64,000 nucleotides of DNA from Mangifera indica (Eukaryota; Streptophyta; Magnoliopsida; Sapindales; Anacardiaceae), in assembly GCF_011075055.1 (NCBI RefSeq), contig NW_025401139.1, forward strand, positions 160,343-224,342, in the 5' to 3' direction. A program made the position numbers and the translations under genes. The notes beneath the pieces are model-generated. The model worked only from the letters and a program-made list of their open reading frames with translations. It ran no database searches and was not told the origin of the DNA. Shown here one piece after another: positions 45,150 through 56,662 of the stretch. Numbering within the stretch: the first letter of the stretch is position 1; every line of letters starts with the position of its first letter.

Positions 45150-46690
45150 AGGTAATATTGGATATTGACTCCAGTAGATGGCTAGAGACAATGAATTCAA
45201 AAATTGAATCTATGAATGTCAATCAAGTATAGCCATTTGTTGATCCACCTAATGGAATAGTTCTGATCGGATGTAAATAGATTTTTAAAAGAAAAGTTGG
45301 CAAGGATGGAAAAGTTGAAACTTATAAAGCTCGATTGGTAACTAAAGGTTATACTAAAAAACAAGGTTTAGATTATGAGGAGACTTTTTCACCAATCGCA
45401 ATGTTTAAATCCATCAGAATCCTACTAGCCATCGCAACACACTATGATTATGAGATATGGTAAATGAATATTAAAACTGTTTTTCTCAATTGGTATATTG
45501 AGGAAAATATCTATATGGAGCAACCAATCGGTTTTGTATCCGCTACCGAGAGGCATAAAGTGTGCAAACTACATCAATCTATATATGGATTGAAACAAGC
45601 TTCAAAAAACTGGAATATCCGGTTTGATGAAACAATTCGAGTATTTGATTTCATTAAAAATCCAAATGATTCGTGTGTCTGTAAATTGGATAGGGATAAA
45701 ATTGTCGTTTTCCTAGTTTTGTATGTAGATGACATATTATTAATTGGAAATGACATTGGCACTATGACTAAGATTAAGCTATGGCTAGTGAAATCTTTCT
45801 CCATGAATGATCTAGGAGAAACAACTTATATTCTAGGTATTCGCATCTATAGAGATAGAGCGAAAGAATTAATAAGTTTATCTCAAAAGTTCTACATAGA
45901 GAAAATGTTGAAACGATTTCACATGCAAGACTCTAAGAGACGTCTTCTACCGTTTCCTTATGGAATGCATCTATCAAAATATATCTATCCAAAGACTAAG
46001 GAGGAGCGACAACAAATATGTGAGGTGTCATATGCATCGGCAATAGGTAGTCTCATACATGTCATGTTATGTACACGACCAGACATTGCTTTTGCAGCTA
46101 GTGCAGTAAGCAAATATCAGTCAAATCCTAGAGAAAGACACTGGACAACAGTAAAAGCTATCCCGAAATATTTAAGGAGGACTAAGGAGTTGATACTAGG
46201 TTATGGGGGTTCAAAATTAACGCTCAAAAGATACTCAGATTCTGATTTTTAGTCAGATGTAAACGATAGAAAGTTTACATCTGTATTTGTTTTTGTCTAT
46301 AATGGAGGCGTAATCAGTTGGAAAAGTGTCAAACAGTCGACTACTATAGACTCTACTACAGAAGCTGAATATATTGCCACTTTAGAAGCTGTGAAAGAGG
46401 TTGTTTGGATGTGTAAATTCGCCACAAAGTTGGGTGTGGTTCCTCAGATGAGTCAACCAATAATTATATTATGTGACAATACTGGTGTCATTGTATAGGC
46501 AAAGGAACCAAAAGCGCATCAAATGTCAAAGCATGTTCAGCGAAAATATCATATCTTGAGAGAATTCGTTAAAGTTGGAGATATTGTCATTCAGAAGATT
46601 GTTTCGGCAGATAATCTTGTAGACCCACTAACTAAAGCACTGACGTAAAGACTGTTAGACCAGCATCTAGAGAAGATGGGCATTAGGTAA
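45150..46690 (+). pseudogene. Copia reverse transcriptase and RNase H
   Basis: RT starts near 45280 (KRKVGKDGKVETYKARLV, GYTKKQGLDYEETFSPIA) with stops at 45277 and 45461. An open run at 45464-46252 has IKTVFLNWYIEENIYMEQP, YGLKQASKNWN and VLYVDDILLIGND (active-site YVDD intact), and IGSLIHVMLCTRPDIAFAAS. In the family the first line reads 'VKTAFLNG'; here G is W. RNase H follows from about 46230: YSDSDF-stop-SD, STTEAEYIA, LCDNTG, HILREFVKVGDI, DNLVDPLTK, with stops at 46250, 46497 and 46647. Confidence 0.88.
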
Positions 46691-46724
46691 TATGGCGATT
46701 GGTTTTAATGCAAGTAGGAGTTCT

Positions 46725-48330
46725 TGTTAGAGTATGCCCTAGAAACCAATCGCTTTGTTAGTTTCAAGGGTTTTATATCTTGCATATACATTATTAATAA
46801 GATTTCACATGTTTTCTGCGTCAATTTTATATCTATGTTGTAGTTGTATATTACATCTATATTAGCTACATGCATACGACATGTAAAAGGTCCCGATGAG
46901 TTTTAATAAACGGCATCAAATCGTTCCTTGCATAGACAATCTGTTTGGACAATAGTATTTCATAGTGGGTGTGTGCTATATCACCACAATATATCAATGG
47001 ATGATATTAGACATGGTGGATATACACATGGGTAAACAATGGAACTATTTGATGGTTAGAGAACTGATCAAAGGTTATTATATTATATTGTTTATCGAGC
47101 GTGACCGCTGAACAATGATCACATGGGTATTAATATGTAGTCAATGATACATCATAAATCATACTAGTATATAGATCTTTTGACTTGATAAATCACGGTT
47201 GTGTTTTGTTCTGGAACGTATGGTTCATATGGTGTATACCATGAGGCTAATCATGTCTCATTCAGAAGCCACTTTGATTATATATTGCTTGAACGAAAGG
47301 ATAAATGATTATCATACAGGGATCCATCAACTCGACTGCTCTTGAGTTTCTATATGAATATCAAGAAACATAAAAATCTAAGACACTGGCCAGTGTAGAT
47401 AAAAGTCCACATGAAAAGAGTTTTGATATGGCATATTCTAAGGTATGACTTGATATTCGAAAAGATTAAATATTAGATTTTGGCATTCCATGAATCTAAG
47501 TTTAATTGGGATGTAATGACGGAGGGATTATACTACATGGTAAGTGTGAGTAAGAAAGGTTCATTCGACATTATGTGAAGCTTGTACTTCATTGTAATGT
47601 AGGGGTCATAAGACATTGCTAGATGACACCATATGATCAGTGGGAGCTTCGTTTTGTAGCAAAAAATGAAGTATATCAGTTAACGACAGTTTTGAGTTAT
47701 ACAGTAATATAACGAAACGTATCATCCGATATAGAGCCCACGGCTATGTCACTATGAACCTTGAAGGTCACACCCATATTTCAAGAAAGAAAATAGTTTT
47801 ATGAAGCTGAAAATATTTATCTATGGTTAGCTAGCACTTTCCGCGGATAAAAATAGTGTTTTTCGAATAAGATTCGAAAAAGGGGCGAAATTGTCATTTT
47901 ACACTTTTAAATTGTTTAGAAAGTTAGAATGAATAATTTTGGGCACAAATTATTCAACATGTGTCAAATTCTAATTTACTCTTAATTATCAACCAATGAG
48001 AATTGAACACATGCTTTAACTTGATAAATATTAAGTTTAGTTTAATGAAAGAGAGAAAAATGTAGAAAAATTATTACATTTTCTCTTCTTCTTCTTTTGC
48101 CGGGAAAAGCATCCTTTTTCTTCCATTTTTCTTCCTTGAAAGGTGCAAGTCAAGAGATAACTTATTTTAGTGATTTAAGCTTTCAAACTTCAAGTCAAAT
48201 TACAAGGTACAAAGTAGTTTACATGTTTCTATGATTATTTCTTGAAACAACATGTAAATTTTATATTACCATTGTTACATATGATGTGAACATGATCTAA
48301 AAATTTTAATTTTCTTGCCAAAATCTTGTA
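46725..48330 (+). repeat. 3' LTR of the Angela/Tork-type element
   Basis: Starts TGTTAGAGTATGCC after a purine-rich tract (gcaagtaggagttct) and ends CTTGTA, where the 5' LTR has CCTACA. An 11-base local insertion occurs near 48122. Confidence 0.9.
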
Positions 48331-49192
48331 ATAAGAACTCTCAGTAGTGGGTTATAACAAATCAGATCTACACCAAAAATCAAATTATGCATGCAATGTC
48401 TTGAACAAATTAAGATGTGTAATAACATAGACTACTAGATCTACACATTGAACAAAAATCCATAGACTAAACATTGTGAACAAATCATCAAAGATCGTGA
48501 AAACAGTGAAACATCACGATTGATTAGAAAAAAAATCATAGATCTATTCAAGTAACTAACAGATCTATGAAATTATAATAAGAACTCTCGATAATAGTTC
48601 ATAACAACATTAGATCAAAACAAAATAAGGCCATATAATCTTTATCAAAACCAATATATGATGAACTGTGACAAAGATAACGGTTTTTAACTCAAAAATA
48701 GCAAATCTGTATACAAAATATCAGAATAAAGCACAAACAGATCATATGCACTTCAAATCTGTGCCTATAAAGGTCAATCTAAACTAAACAACAAAAGGAA
48801 ACAAAATCAAACAATTAAACACAATTACTTTCACAAGAATATTAGCAGATAACTAATGAATAGACGTTGAGAGAGATATTGACCATGAGCTTCCACAAGA
48901 TTGGTTTTCGAATCAGCGTTACTTTTCATTGCTAGGACTCATGGCATCGGTCCGTTGCTCTATTACCATGCTGAGACTTTCCTATTGTTACAATTTGGTT
49001 TAAGAAAACAAAAAAATTAAATCCTAGATTATAAGCTTGAGTCGAAGATGAGAGAGAGAAAATGAAAGGGAAAAAAATATTACAAGATCGTTGCAAGGCA
49101 TAAGCACATTATAGAAATAGCACTTTCACCCTAACATAATAGCATCTTCCCTTAAACTCAACTCTCTCTACTTTCCAACAGTACTCCAACGC
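48331..49192 (-). other. Probable fragment of another LTR retrotransposon
   Basis: On the minus strand, TGGTAATAGAGCAACGG at 48968 downward resembles a copia primer-binding site (TGGTATCAGAGC) followed by CGATGCCATGAG, a common post-PBS stretch. LTR-like sequence would then lie at about 48972-49190. Two words 'ataagaactctc(a/g)' recur at 48331 and 48580, so the region also has internal duplication. No coding remnant was confirmed. Confidence 0.35.
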
Positions 49193-49985
49193 AAATGGTT
49201 TTTATCATATATCGAAAATCACATGTAGCAGTTCAAAATCTACCATTAAAGAAACTCACAGGTTGATGAGGAAGTAAGAATAGTGGATTTTTCCAATAGA
49301 GGTAATAAATTTTGATCTCTGAGGTCTGGAGAAAGTGTTACTTTGGTTTTTTTTTTTTCTAAGTTTACTTTGGTATCTTTCATATGTCTGCATTAAAGGA
49401 TTTTTGTTGAAGTTGAATCTACCTGCTAAAAATAATATTATTTATCAATAAATTATGTCTATAAATAATGTGTATAATTTTATGAGTAAATAATAATATA
49501 TCACTAAATAATTAAATATTGTCTTATTTGTAATTTAAATCTAATTAATTATATAATAACGTATTATTATTTGTACAAAAAATTATAAACATTATACACA
49601 TTGTTTCTTACCCAAGATTTAATGAAATGACAATTTTAATTTTTTAAATATGAAAAAATTTAATTTCTCCCACAATTGTTAAATTTGTTTAAAAAAAGTT
49701 ATATTTTCTATAAAAATATTAAAAAGACAAGGAAATTCTCTAACTAAATAATAATGTTCCTCCAAAAGTTTATCAAAAATAATAATAATAATAATAATTT
49801 TTATTACTCTAATTTATATTAATTTCAATTTAAAAACAAAAAAAAAAATTAGTATAAGTATAGATATGAGTGAATTATAATTTTTATTAATATTTGGGAT
49901 AATAAAAATTTTTAAGGTCTTTTTAAAATTCATAAAAAGTTTAGGATACTTTTATAATTTTTTTAATTTTAATATGTTTCTTTGT
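49193..49985. repeat. Duplicated segment, copy 2 (uninterrupted)
   Basis: Matches 36002-36298 joined directly to 37949-38575, i.e. without the 1.6-kb insertion, and lacks about 95 bases present at 36063-36157. An AAT run at about 49778-49799 is specific to this copy. Confidence 0.8.
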
Positions 49986-50129
49986 AATTTTAAAAATTAT
50001 ATTACATCCCCAAAATAAATGAATAAAATGTAAAAAATTAGAGTGTAAATGTTATATTAAAACAATTAAGATCATAAATACTTTTTTAAAATATATGAGG
50101 CAATATGATAATTTTTAGGGGTATGCATT

Positions 50130-50290
50130 TGTTTTTTTCAAACCAAACTGCTTAAAAATTATAATTTAGTTTTGTTTTATTTGTAAAATTATTTGGTTTT
50201 GGTTGAAAATTTTTCAAACCGTTTTTTAATTTTGGATTACAATTTAGATAATTTTCAAATCAAACCAAACCCTAAACTGTATTTTTTAAA
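50130..50290. other. Possible hAT-like terminus
   Basis: 'ttaggggtatgcatttg' at about 50136, then repeated caaacc/ggttttg words to 50280, resembles the left end of the hAT-like insertion at 36299. The other end was not found. Confidence 0.35.
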
Positions 50291-50756
50291 AATATATATA
50301 TATAACTATGTTTGACAAAATTTTTCAATAAATAATTAAGTGTACAACTTTGATTGTTCATATTAATTTTGTTAGTTTCTTTACATGTATATTACATATA
50401 TATTTCATTTTTATTTTGCATGTTTATATTATGTTTTAGAAAACTATAATTCAATTAATTTTATTAAATGATATATATTTAAAAATGAATAATTTTTAAA
50501 GTTTCAAACCATGATAGTCAAATCGTATATGTATATTAAACAACTAATTTTTCCTATTATATATCATCTATCGTATCATGTGATACGCATTTTAAAAATA
50601 AAATAATACTATATTAATAAAATAATAAAAAATTATAATTAACACGTCATCATTTGAGAAAATATAACAGACACTCTTAACATCTTAAAAAATTACATAC
50701 ACACGCCTACTATACCATTACTTTCTTTAAAAAAATATATCGATTCGTATCGATAA

Positions 50757-52200
50757 TATAACACCCACAAGTAAGCCCAATAGCATTTCAGTCTTTTCTC
50801 TTGTTTTAAATTAAGTAAATATTGAATTTTTAGAGGGATGCACGCCCATGTGTAGGGGCACACATGGTCATGCATCGTCAGTAGGATTTGAATTTTAGAT
50901 AAGATCATGATCGTAGCAAAATCGGATGAATTCTATAGTTGTGCGACATGACACATGCTTGTGTGTTGCATCTAAGAGACAAAATAAAAAAAACATTTAA
51001 TTTAATTCTCTCATTCTTTTTACATTTAGTCGCACCCTGTAAAAAGAGAGCAGAGAGAAAGAAAGGTTTTAGTCACCAAGAGAAGTCACCGTTAGTCGTC
51101 AAAATGCCAAAGTCATGTGAAAGAATAGCTTATGCAACAAAGGTAAAGTAAATGGTGTTTTTGGCATGTTTAGAACTTATAAAAGCATGAGTTTGTTTGT
51201 TGTGAATATTATGTGATGTTTTCGAGTATATAAGAGCATTTTGATGATTAAATGGTGATGATACATGTGTGGTATTGATGGAAATTGATATGTTAATGCA
51301 GTGAATTGTTAAGATAGATTAAAACCATGTTTGATGAATATATTGGCCATGATTTGATGCTTTAATCATGTCATTTGTTTTTTGTTATGATAAATTATTC
51401 TAGGATGCTTAGATAAATACTTTAGAATCGATATATATAGTGGATGGCTAGAAGGAAGCCAAAAAAGCATAGAATTGGAAGATCTATGATCTTTAAATTG
51501 TGACACATGATTATGTATGGCCTCATACATATCTTTTTGTCTTTAGTGCAAAATAGGAAATTTCTTAATTTTCGTGGCTCGTTCTGAGGAAAGGCATATA
51601 CATCCGTATGATATGGGACAAACATCTACATATGACTTTCTAAATTGGACATCACACTTAAATAGGTAAACATGGGGGTGCATTTTAGGCATACCCCTAT
51701 ATAGACAATAAAAGACTATTTTACCTTTAGTTCAAGCGCAAGAAAGGGAAAAAATAAGAAAAAGAAACTTTTGTTAGAAAAACAAGATACTTAGAGATAA
51801 TAGAAGTGTCTGACTATATGGAAGAAGACACACGACCCCAACTAAGTTAGATTTAAGTCAAAAATCAGAAAAGTTAAGAAAAATGGTATACATCTAGATA
51901 GTCACCATTTATGTCCAAAAGTGGTGATATACATGAAAGTAATAGGACTAAATATCCATGAGATGCATCATGCACTCAATGTCAAGACGTTTAGCCACTA
52001 AGTGTATTCAACTCAAGTGTGCATGGTGAGGGATTGCGGCTTTCAAATATTTTTCATGTGATCAGCGAGATGAATTACATATGTGCCCATGGTATAGGTT
52101 ATCCTAGGATGGTTAGATAGTAGTTCCATAACTAGCATATGTGGTAAGGGAGGGATTATTGACAATTTGTTAGTTTATGTAATATACTTGGGCATTTTAC
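50757..52200 (+). repeat. LTR-like dispersed repeat, copy 3
   Basis: Begins TATAACACCCACAAGTAAGC at 50757 and matches the minus strand starts at 24580 and 1002. It includes 'ggggcacacatggtcatgc' and 'acatgggggtgcatttta' words of the same kind as the other copies. The right limit is approximate. Open frames within (for example 50939-51151) show no domain. Confidence 0.45.
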
Positions 52201-52299
52201 ATGAATATACACTTTATATTGTCTAAATATTAGTGCTCTTATTTTGATGATCATGGTTGCTTGGACACTTTTTCATTAGTTTAGCCTTGATAATCATAT

Positions 52300-52932
52300 T
52301 TCCTATATTTGTATTCATGTATTTTAGTCTTCCTTTGCCTTATTGGATATATACTTTTGCTTATTTTTTTTTTTATAATGGAAAAGGGGAAGAAATTATG
52401 ATATATGATATATGTATCACTGATATGGATATTTGAGATGAATAGAAATTTGATATTTGATATAGGAATGATATATGTATCATTGATATGAATATTCTGG
52501 TGATCATTTGTATGTATTTATAATTTTTTATCTTTTTTTTGTCTTATTGACTATATATATTGTTTATTTCTTTTTTATAATGACAAAAGGATAGAAGTTA
52601 TAAATATTATATTTTATATTTGAATATAGATATATTTGACAATAAAAAATATAGAGATATTTGATTATGGAAATTTTGACAGTTGTTTTGAGAATGATTT
52701 GAAAATTGTGAGATTATGATGTTGACTATATGACATTGATATAAATTGTATTATTATTTTTTATGATGTATATATTTAAGGGGAGGAAACTTTTTTTTTT
52801 AGGGCGAACTCTTATAAAATTTTCTTAAAAATCAAATGTTTCTTAATTTAAAAAATAAAATACATTTATTGACATATTTTATAAAATTCCTTGAAATATC
52901 TATGTGTTTGTCATCATAAAAAAAGAGGACAT
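52300..52932 (+). other. Internal 3' part of a SIRE-type element, with an imperfect ~210-bp tandem repeat
   Basis: 52304-52505 and 52506-52720 share blocks ('cttattg(g/a)ctatata', 'tttttttataatg', 'aaaagg', 'aagttat', 'gatatatgtatcattgatat'). At 52905-52932 the sequence 'tttgtcatcat' plus 'aaaaaaagaggacat' is the polypurine tract that directly precedes the 3' LTR, as at 19711-19734. No pol is seen, so the element is 5' truncated. Confidence 0.5.
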
Positions 52933-55329
52933 TGTTGACTCAAATAATTATTATACTCTTATTTTAATGATAATAAACTAATATGTCTTTAATCTTATTG
53001 ACTAATAACTTTACTTAAGTGTAAGTTTAGATTACAAGAATCCATCTAATGCATTTCAAGGGATATTAAGATGAAAATCAAAGACAAGACTTAAATGAAG
53101 AATTCTTGAAGATTTGAAGAAAAGTTCATGTCTAGGTAAATGTTTTTGTAATCTTGAAGCATTAGTCTTGATTAGAATATTTATTTACATGTAAAAGCTC
53201 ACTCAAAAGTTTATTTTCACATCTTTAAAATTTTTGGGCTAAAATGTCATTTTTCAAACTTAATGAGTTGAACAGATTTTTTTTGAATTCCAAAAACCCA
53301 TTTGAAATTATGAAGTTTCATGAATTAAAACATCATATCTCAAATATGGGTTTGAATAAGTATTTCATATATAGGTTAAATTGACATTTTTCTATTTTTC
53401 AAATTTTGTTGTTGGAATGCTACTTTTCAAACTTAATGAGTTACGCCAATTTTTATCAAATTTCAATAACTCATTTGAAATTATGAAATTTTGTGGATTA
53501 GAATTTCATATCTCAAATTTGGTTTTGAAAGAGCTTTCCAAAATAGGTTAAATTATCATTTGGCGAAAGGACTATTTCCCACCCAAGGTATGTTGTATTC
53601 TCAAGTTTCCCCCCTTTAACTTTGAAAATATCAAATACCCACCTATGAGTACTTAAATTTAATGAAACCCTAACACTTTAAAATTTTATCTCTTTTTCCC
53701 TCCTAACCCCTAAAAACTAACAATTTTCCCCTAGGCCAAGTTTTGAAAAATAACATTCCCCCATAGGGTTTAGTTTTCAATCTCTGACGCCAAATCCAGT
53801 GCCATCATCGATGACGAAGCCTTCCGAACGCACCACCATGCTCCGACGACCTCTCTTCTCTCCTCTGGAATGTCGATCGGCCCAGATCTTGTGTCGTCTT
53901 CATTTGGAAAATTGAAGAGCTTCATCGAGAGATGAGACTCTTCGTCTTTCTCGACAAAGACGATGACCTCATCTCCGTCTGGGAAGACAATCATCTTCTA
54001 GATGAGAGAAGAGAGGTCGTCGAAGCATGGTGGTGTATCGGGAAGGTTTCATCATCGGTAATGGTGTCGGATTTGACATCGGGGATTGAAAACTAAACCC
54101 TAGGGGGGGATGTTATTTTTCAAAACTTGGCCTAGGGGGAAATGGTTAGTTTTTAAGGGTTAGGGGGGAAAAGAGGATTAAATTTTAACTTATTTTTAAT
54201 ATTACATATAAAATGATGATTTTACCTTTGAATCCGCTTTTTTTAACAGCCCATGGGTAGGTAAATGGGGCTTTCAAAGTTAACGAGTGGGAATGTGTAG
54301 AAAAAGTATACCTTGGGTGGGAAATAGTCCTTTGGCCTTGTCACTTTTCAAAGTTTTAAGGGGTAAATTATAATTTTTCAAAATTTTGGAGGACAAAAGT
54401 AATAAACTTTGGTTGACCAAATTTGACCAACCATATTTTTTCTATAGCAACTACAAAATTATGTAGAAGCTATATATTTTGGGTTTCATAAATCCTATCG
54501 ACTAAATTAGACAATAAAATTTCTAATGGCTAGTGTCACGTGGATGCCATAAAAGTGTCACGTCACATTCGATTGATCAAAATATATTCAATTGATCGAA
54601 TTCTGTGTTTTTTGTAAAATTGAAATCGCTAATTTTGTGTACAATGATAACTTTTATCATTTTTTTTTATATAAGTTCAATCAAATTATTTTGGGAATGA
54701 ATTTTACAAGCTTAAACTTTCATACATTTAAGAACAAATTAACATTGAGCTATTCACTTGCAAATTCTTCTCTCTAATCAAAACTTTTGTTTGTTCATTT
54801 TTTTGAAATACACTTGTCTTGGGTTATATCAAGTTATAACTTTTATATTCACTTTTTGAGAGAGTTTTAAACTTTATTTTCTAAAAAATAAATCATATTA
54901 TAAAAAAGTGAGGTTCAGTCTTGTTGAGACTAACGATTTCTAGTGAGAGAAAGTGAGTTATAACACTTGTAAAGGTTAATAGTACCTTGGAAGCTATTTG
55001 TACTGTGAAAAAAAACTTGGTTTAAAGTTTTACTAACCAAAGATTAGTGAAATACTTCAAGGGAGATAGCTTGAAGAAGTAGACGTAGGTCAGGTTGTGA
55101 CGAGCTACTATATATCGCTTGTTTGATTTTTATATCTCTCAAACTTATATCTTGTGCTATATGTTATTTGATTATGTTGATTATTTAAAATATTTCTTGA
55201 CATTCTTATAAATTACATTAAAATAGTCAACATTCATTAAGTTGCATAAATTGGATTAATTTTTAAATTAGTTAAAAAGTGTTTTAAATTGTCTAATTCA
55301 CCCTCCCTCATAGGCCATTTGATCCTTCA
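52933..55329 (+). repeat. 3' LTR of a third SIRE-type element, interrupted by foldback element C
   Basis: Starts TGTTGACTCAAATAATTATT after a polypurine tract and ends 'gatccttca' at 55329. Subtracting element C (776 bp plus 9) leaves about 1.61 kb, close to the 1592-bp LTR at 19735. The distal part ('attagtgaaatacttcaag', 'gcttgaagaagtagacgtag', 'tctaattcaccctccctc') has the wording of SIRE-lineage LTR ends. Confidence 0.65.
53562..54337. mobile_element. Long-armed foldback element C (inside a SIRE-type LTR)
   Basis: Ends GGCGAAAGGACTATTTCCCA and GGGAAATAGTCCTTTGGCC are inverted; the arms (about 53562-53935 and 53975-54337) pair along almost their full length, including 'ccctaggggggga' and the block around GGTCGTCG. 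Flanks TTATCATTT (53553-53561) and TTGTCACTT (54338-54346) agree at seven of nine bases. The 74-codon minus-strand frame at 53770-53994 lies in the arm and loop and has no domain. Size 776 bp. The arms are here the best preserved of the three copies. Confidence 0.85.
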
Positions 55330-55537
55330 GGGAGTGTAACCTAATTTTTTTGTGCAATCAAGGTGTTTTAATTAGCTAGCCTAGACAGTCGTATGACATG
55401 TGCGCAATGCAAAATAGATAGCAATATGCAAGGTGTCTTACGTTTTCACTAGGACATTAGATATCTCGATTTCAACTTAAACCTTAGCAACCTTTGTGAA
55501 TGACCTATGTCAAGGCACAACGATGTCGAGTTGTGAC

Positions 55538-56662
55538 TGAAAAACTCTTAATAGCAAATTAATCCTAGAGAGCGGGTAAATATGATTAATTAAAAAAATC
55601 ATAAACTTATCAAATAAAATTGTTAATCAACTTTCCACAAGTAACAATTAAATAATCAAACAAAAGATAAAGTAAAAGAGAAGGGTTTAGATAATGCTTA
55701 GGAGTTCTAGAGTGGTTTAGAGCTTTTCGTCCCAAGCCTCCTATATCCATTTCTTCAAGCAACCAACTTGAAGTTTCTACTTAAATCACTTTCAGTTTAT
55801 ACTAGTTGAATTAGGATTGTGCCTTTTTACAATAGTGATACGAGATTTTGCGTAGTATCTGTATCTAATAGGTTGATTTTTACTAACGTGTATAAGAGTT
55901 TTTCTAAAAGATTTGAGTTTAACATTTCTAAAGAGAGACTAAAAGCTTAAAGATTGAAATGATGATGCTTGGATGTCTTGGATATGTTTTTTAACCATTT
56001 TGACTTCAATTTATCTTGTTTTTATAGCTTGAAGACTTGAAAGATCTATTGGATTTATTTTAGTAATCGTTGACTTATGAACATGATGTTTTAGCCTTGA
56101 AAACATAGCTAGACAGGTGTCCTATATTAAGGGATGGATGTCTTCTTACACATTCCAACTTTGGTAGCTTTGAATCAAACGTCCAATGGTCAAATTTTTG
56201 AAATGCGTCACTCGAGGGACTAGCGTTCCTTTTACTAGGATAGGTGTCCTGCCTTACACCTTCAGAATTCTAGAATGTCTCAAACATGAAAGGATGGGCA
56301 AGGGACAAGCAAGAAATAGGTGTCCTACCATGTTGACTTTTTTTACCATCCCAAATTAGCTTTTGAATGCATTAGAGAGGGGACAAGTATCACATGGTTG
56401 TCTTCCAAGCTTAGATGGTCGTCATTTAATTAGGGACAAACATCCCTATCCATTTGGCAAAACTTTTTGAGTTATCTAGACTTGCAAGGATGTGTATGGG
56501 ACGGGTAATGGAATGGGCATCTTGTGTTTGAAAAATTGAAAGCACAAAATTTCACCTACCTTTTGGTCAAAAGAATTTTATGCCATGGACTTAATTAGTG
56601 CATTAAATATTAACAACTTTAAACTTAGTTTTAACATAATCAAAACTCCTAGGGGTTTAACA
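55538..56662 (-). repeat. 3' LTR of the minus-strand SIRE-type element (1125 bp)
   Basis: Minus-strand start TGTTAAACCCCTAGG at 56662, end at 55538 (…GAGTTTTTCA). The first 460 bases on the plus strand match the visible part of the 5' LTR with roughly 85-90 % agreement by eye. The remainder has no visible partner because the window ends. Confidence 0.8.

Larger units (their letters stand above)
39185..48330 (+). mobile_element. Full-length Ty1/copia retrotransposon (Angela/Tork type), coding region inactivated
   Basis: 9146 bp, with LTRs at 39185-40783 and 46725-48330, flanked by ataaa (39180-39184) and ataag (48331-48335), 4 of 5 identical. The primer-binding site TGGTATCAGAGCaagag follows the 5' LTR at 40786. 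Order gag, protease, integrase, RT, RNase H is the copia order. A 2.1-kb leader separates primer-binding site and gag. There are at least ten in-frame stops or shifts in gag-pol. LTR length near 1.6 kb and the Gag wording fit the Angela/Tork group; the lineage is inference. Confidence 0.92.

Noticed and set aside
53770..53994. 74-codon acidic open frame on the minus strand
   Set aside because: Entirely in an arm and loop of foldback element C; the inverted arm necessarily repeats it in mirror form, and elements A and B do not keep it.
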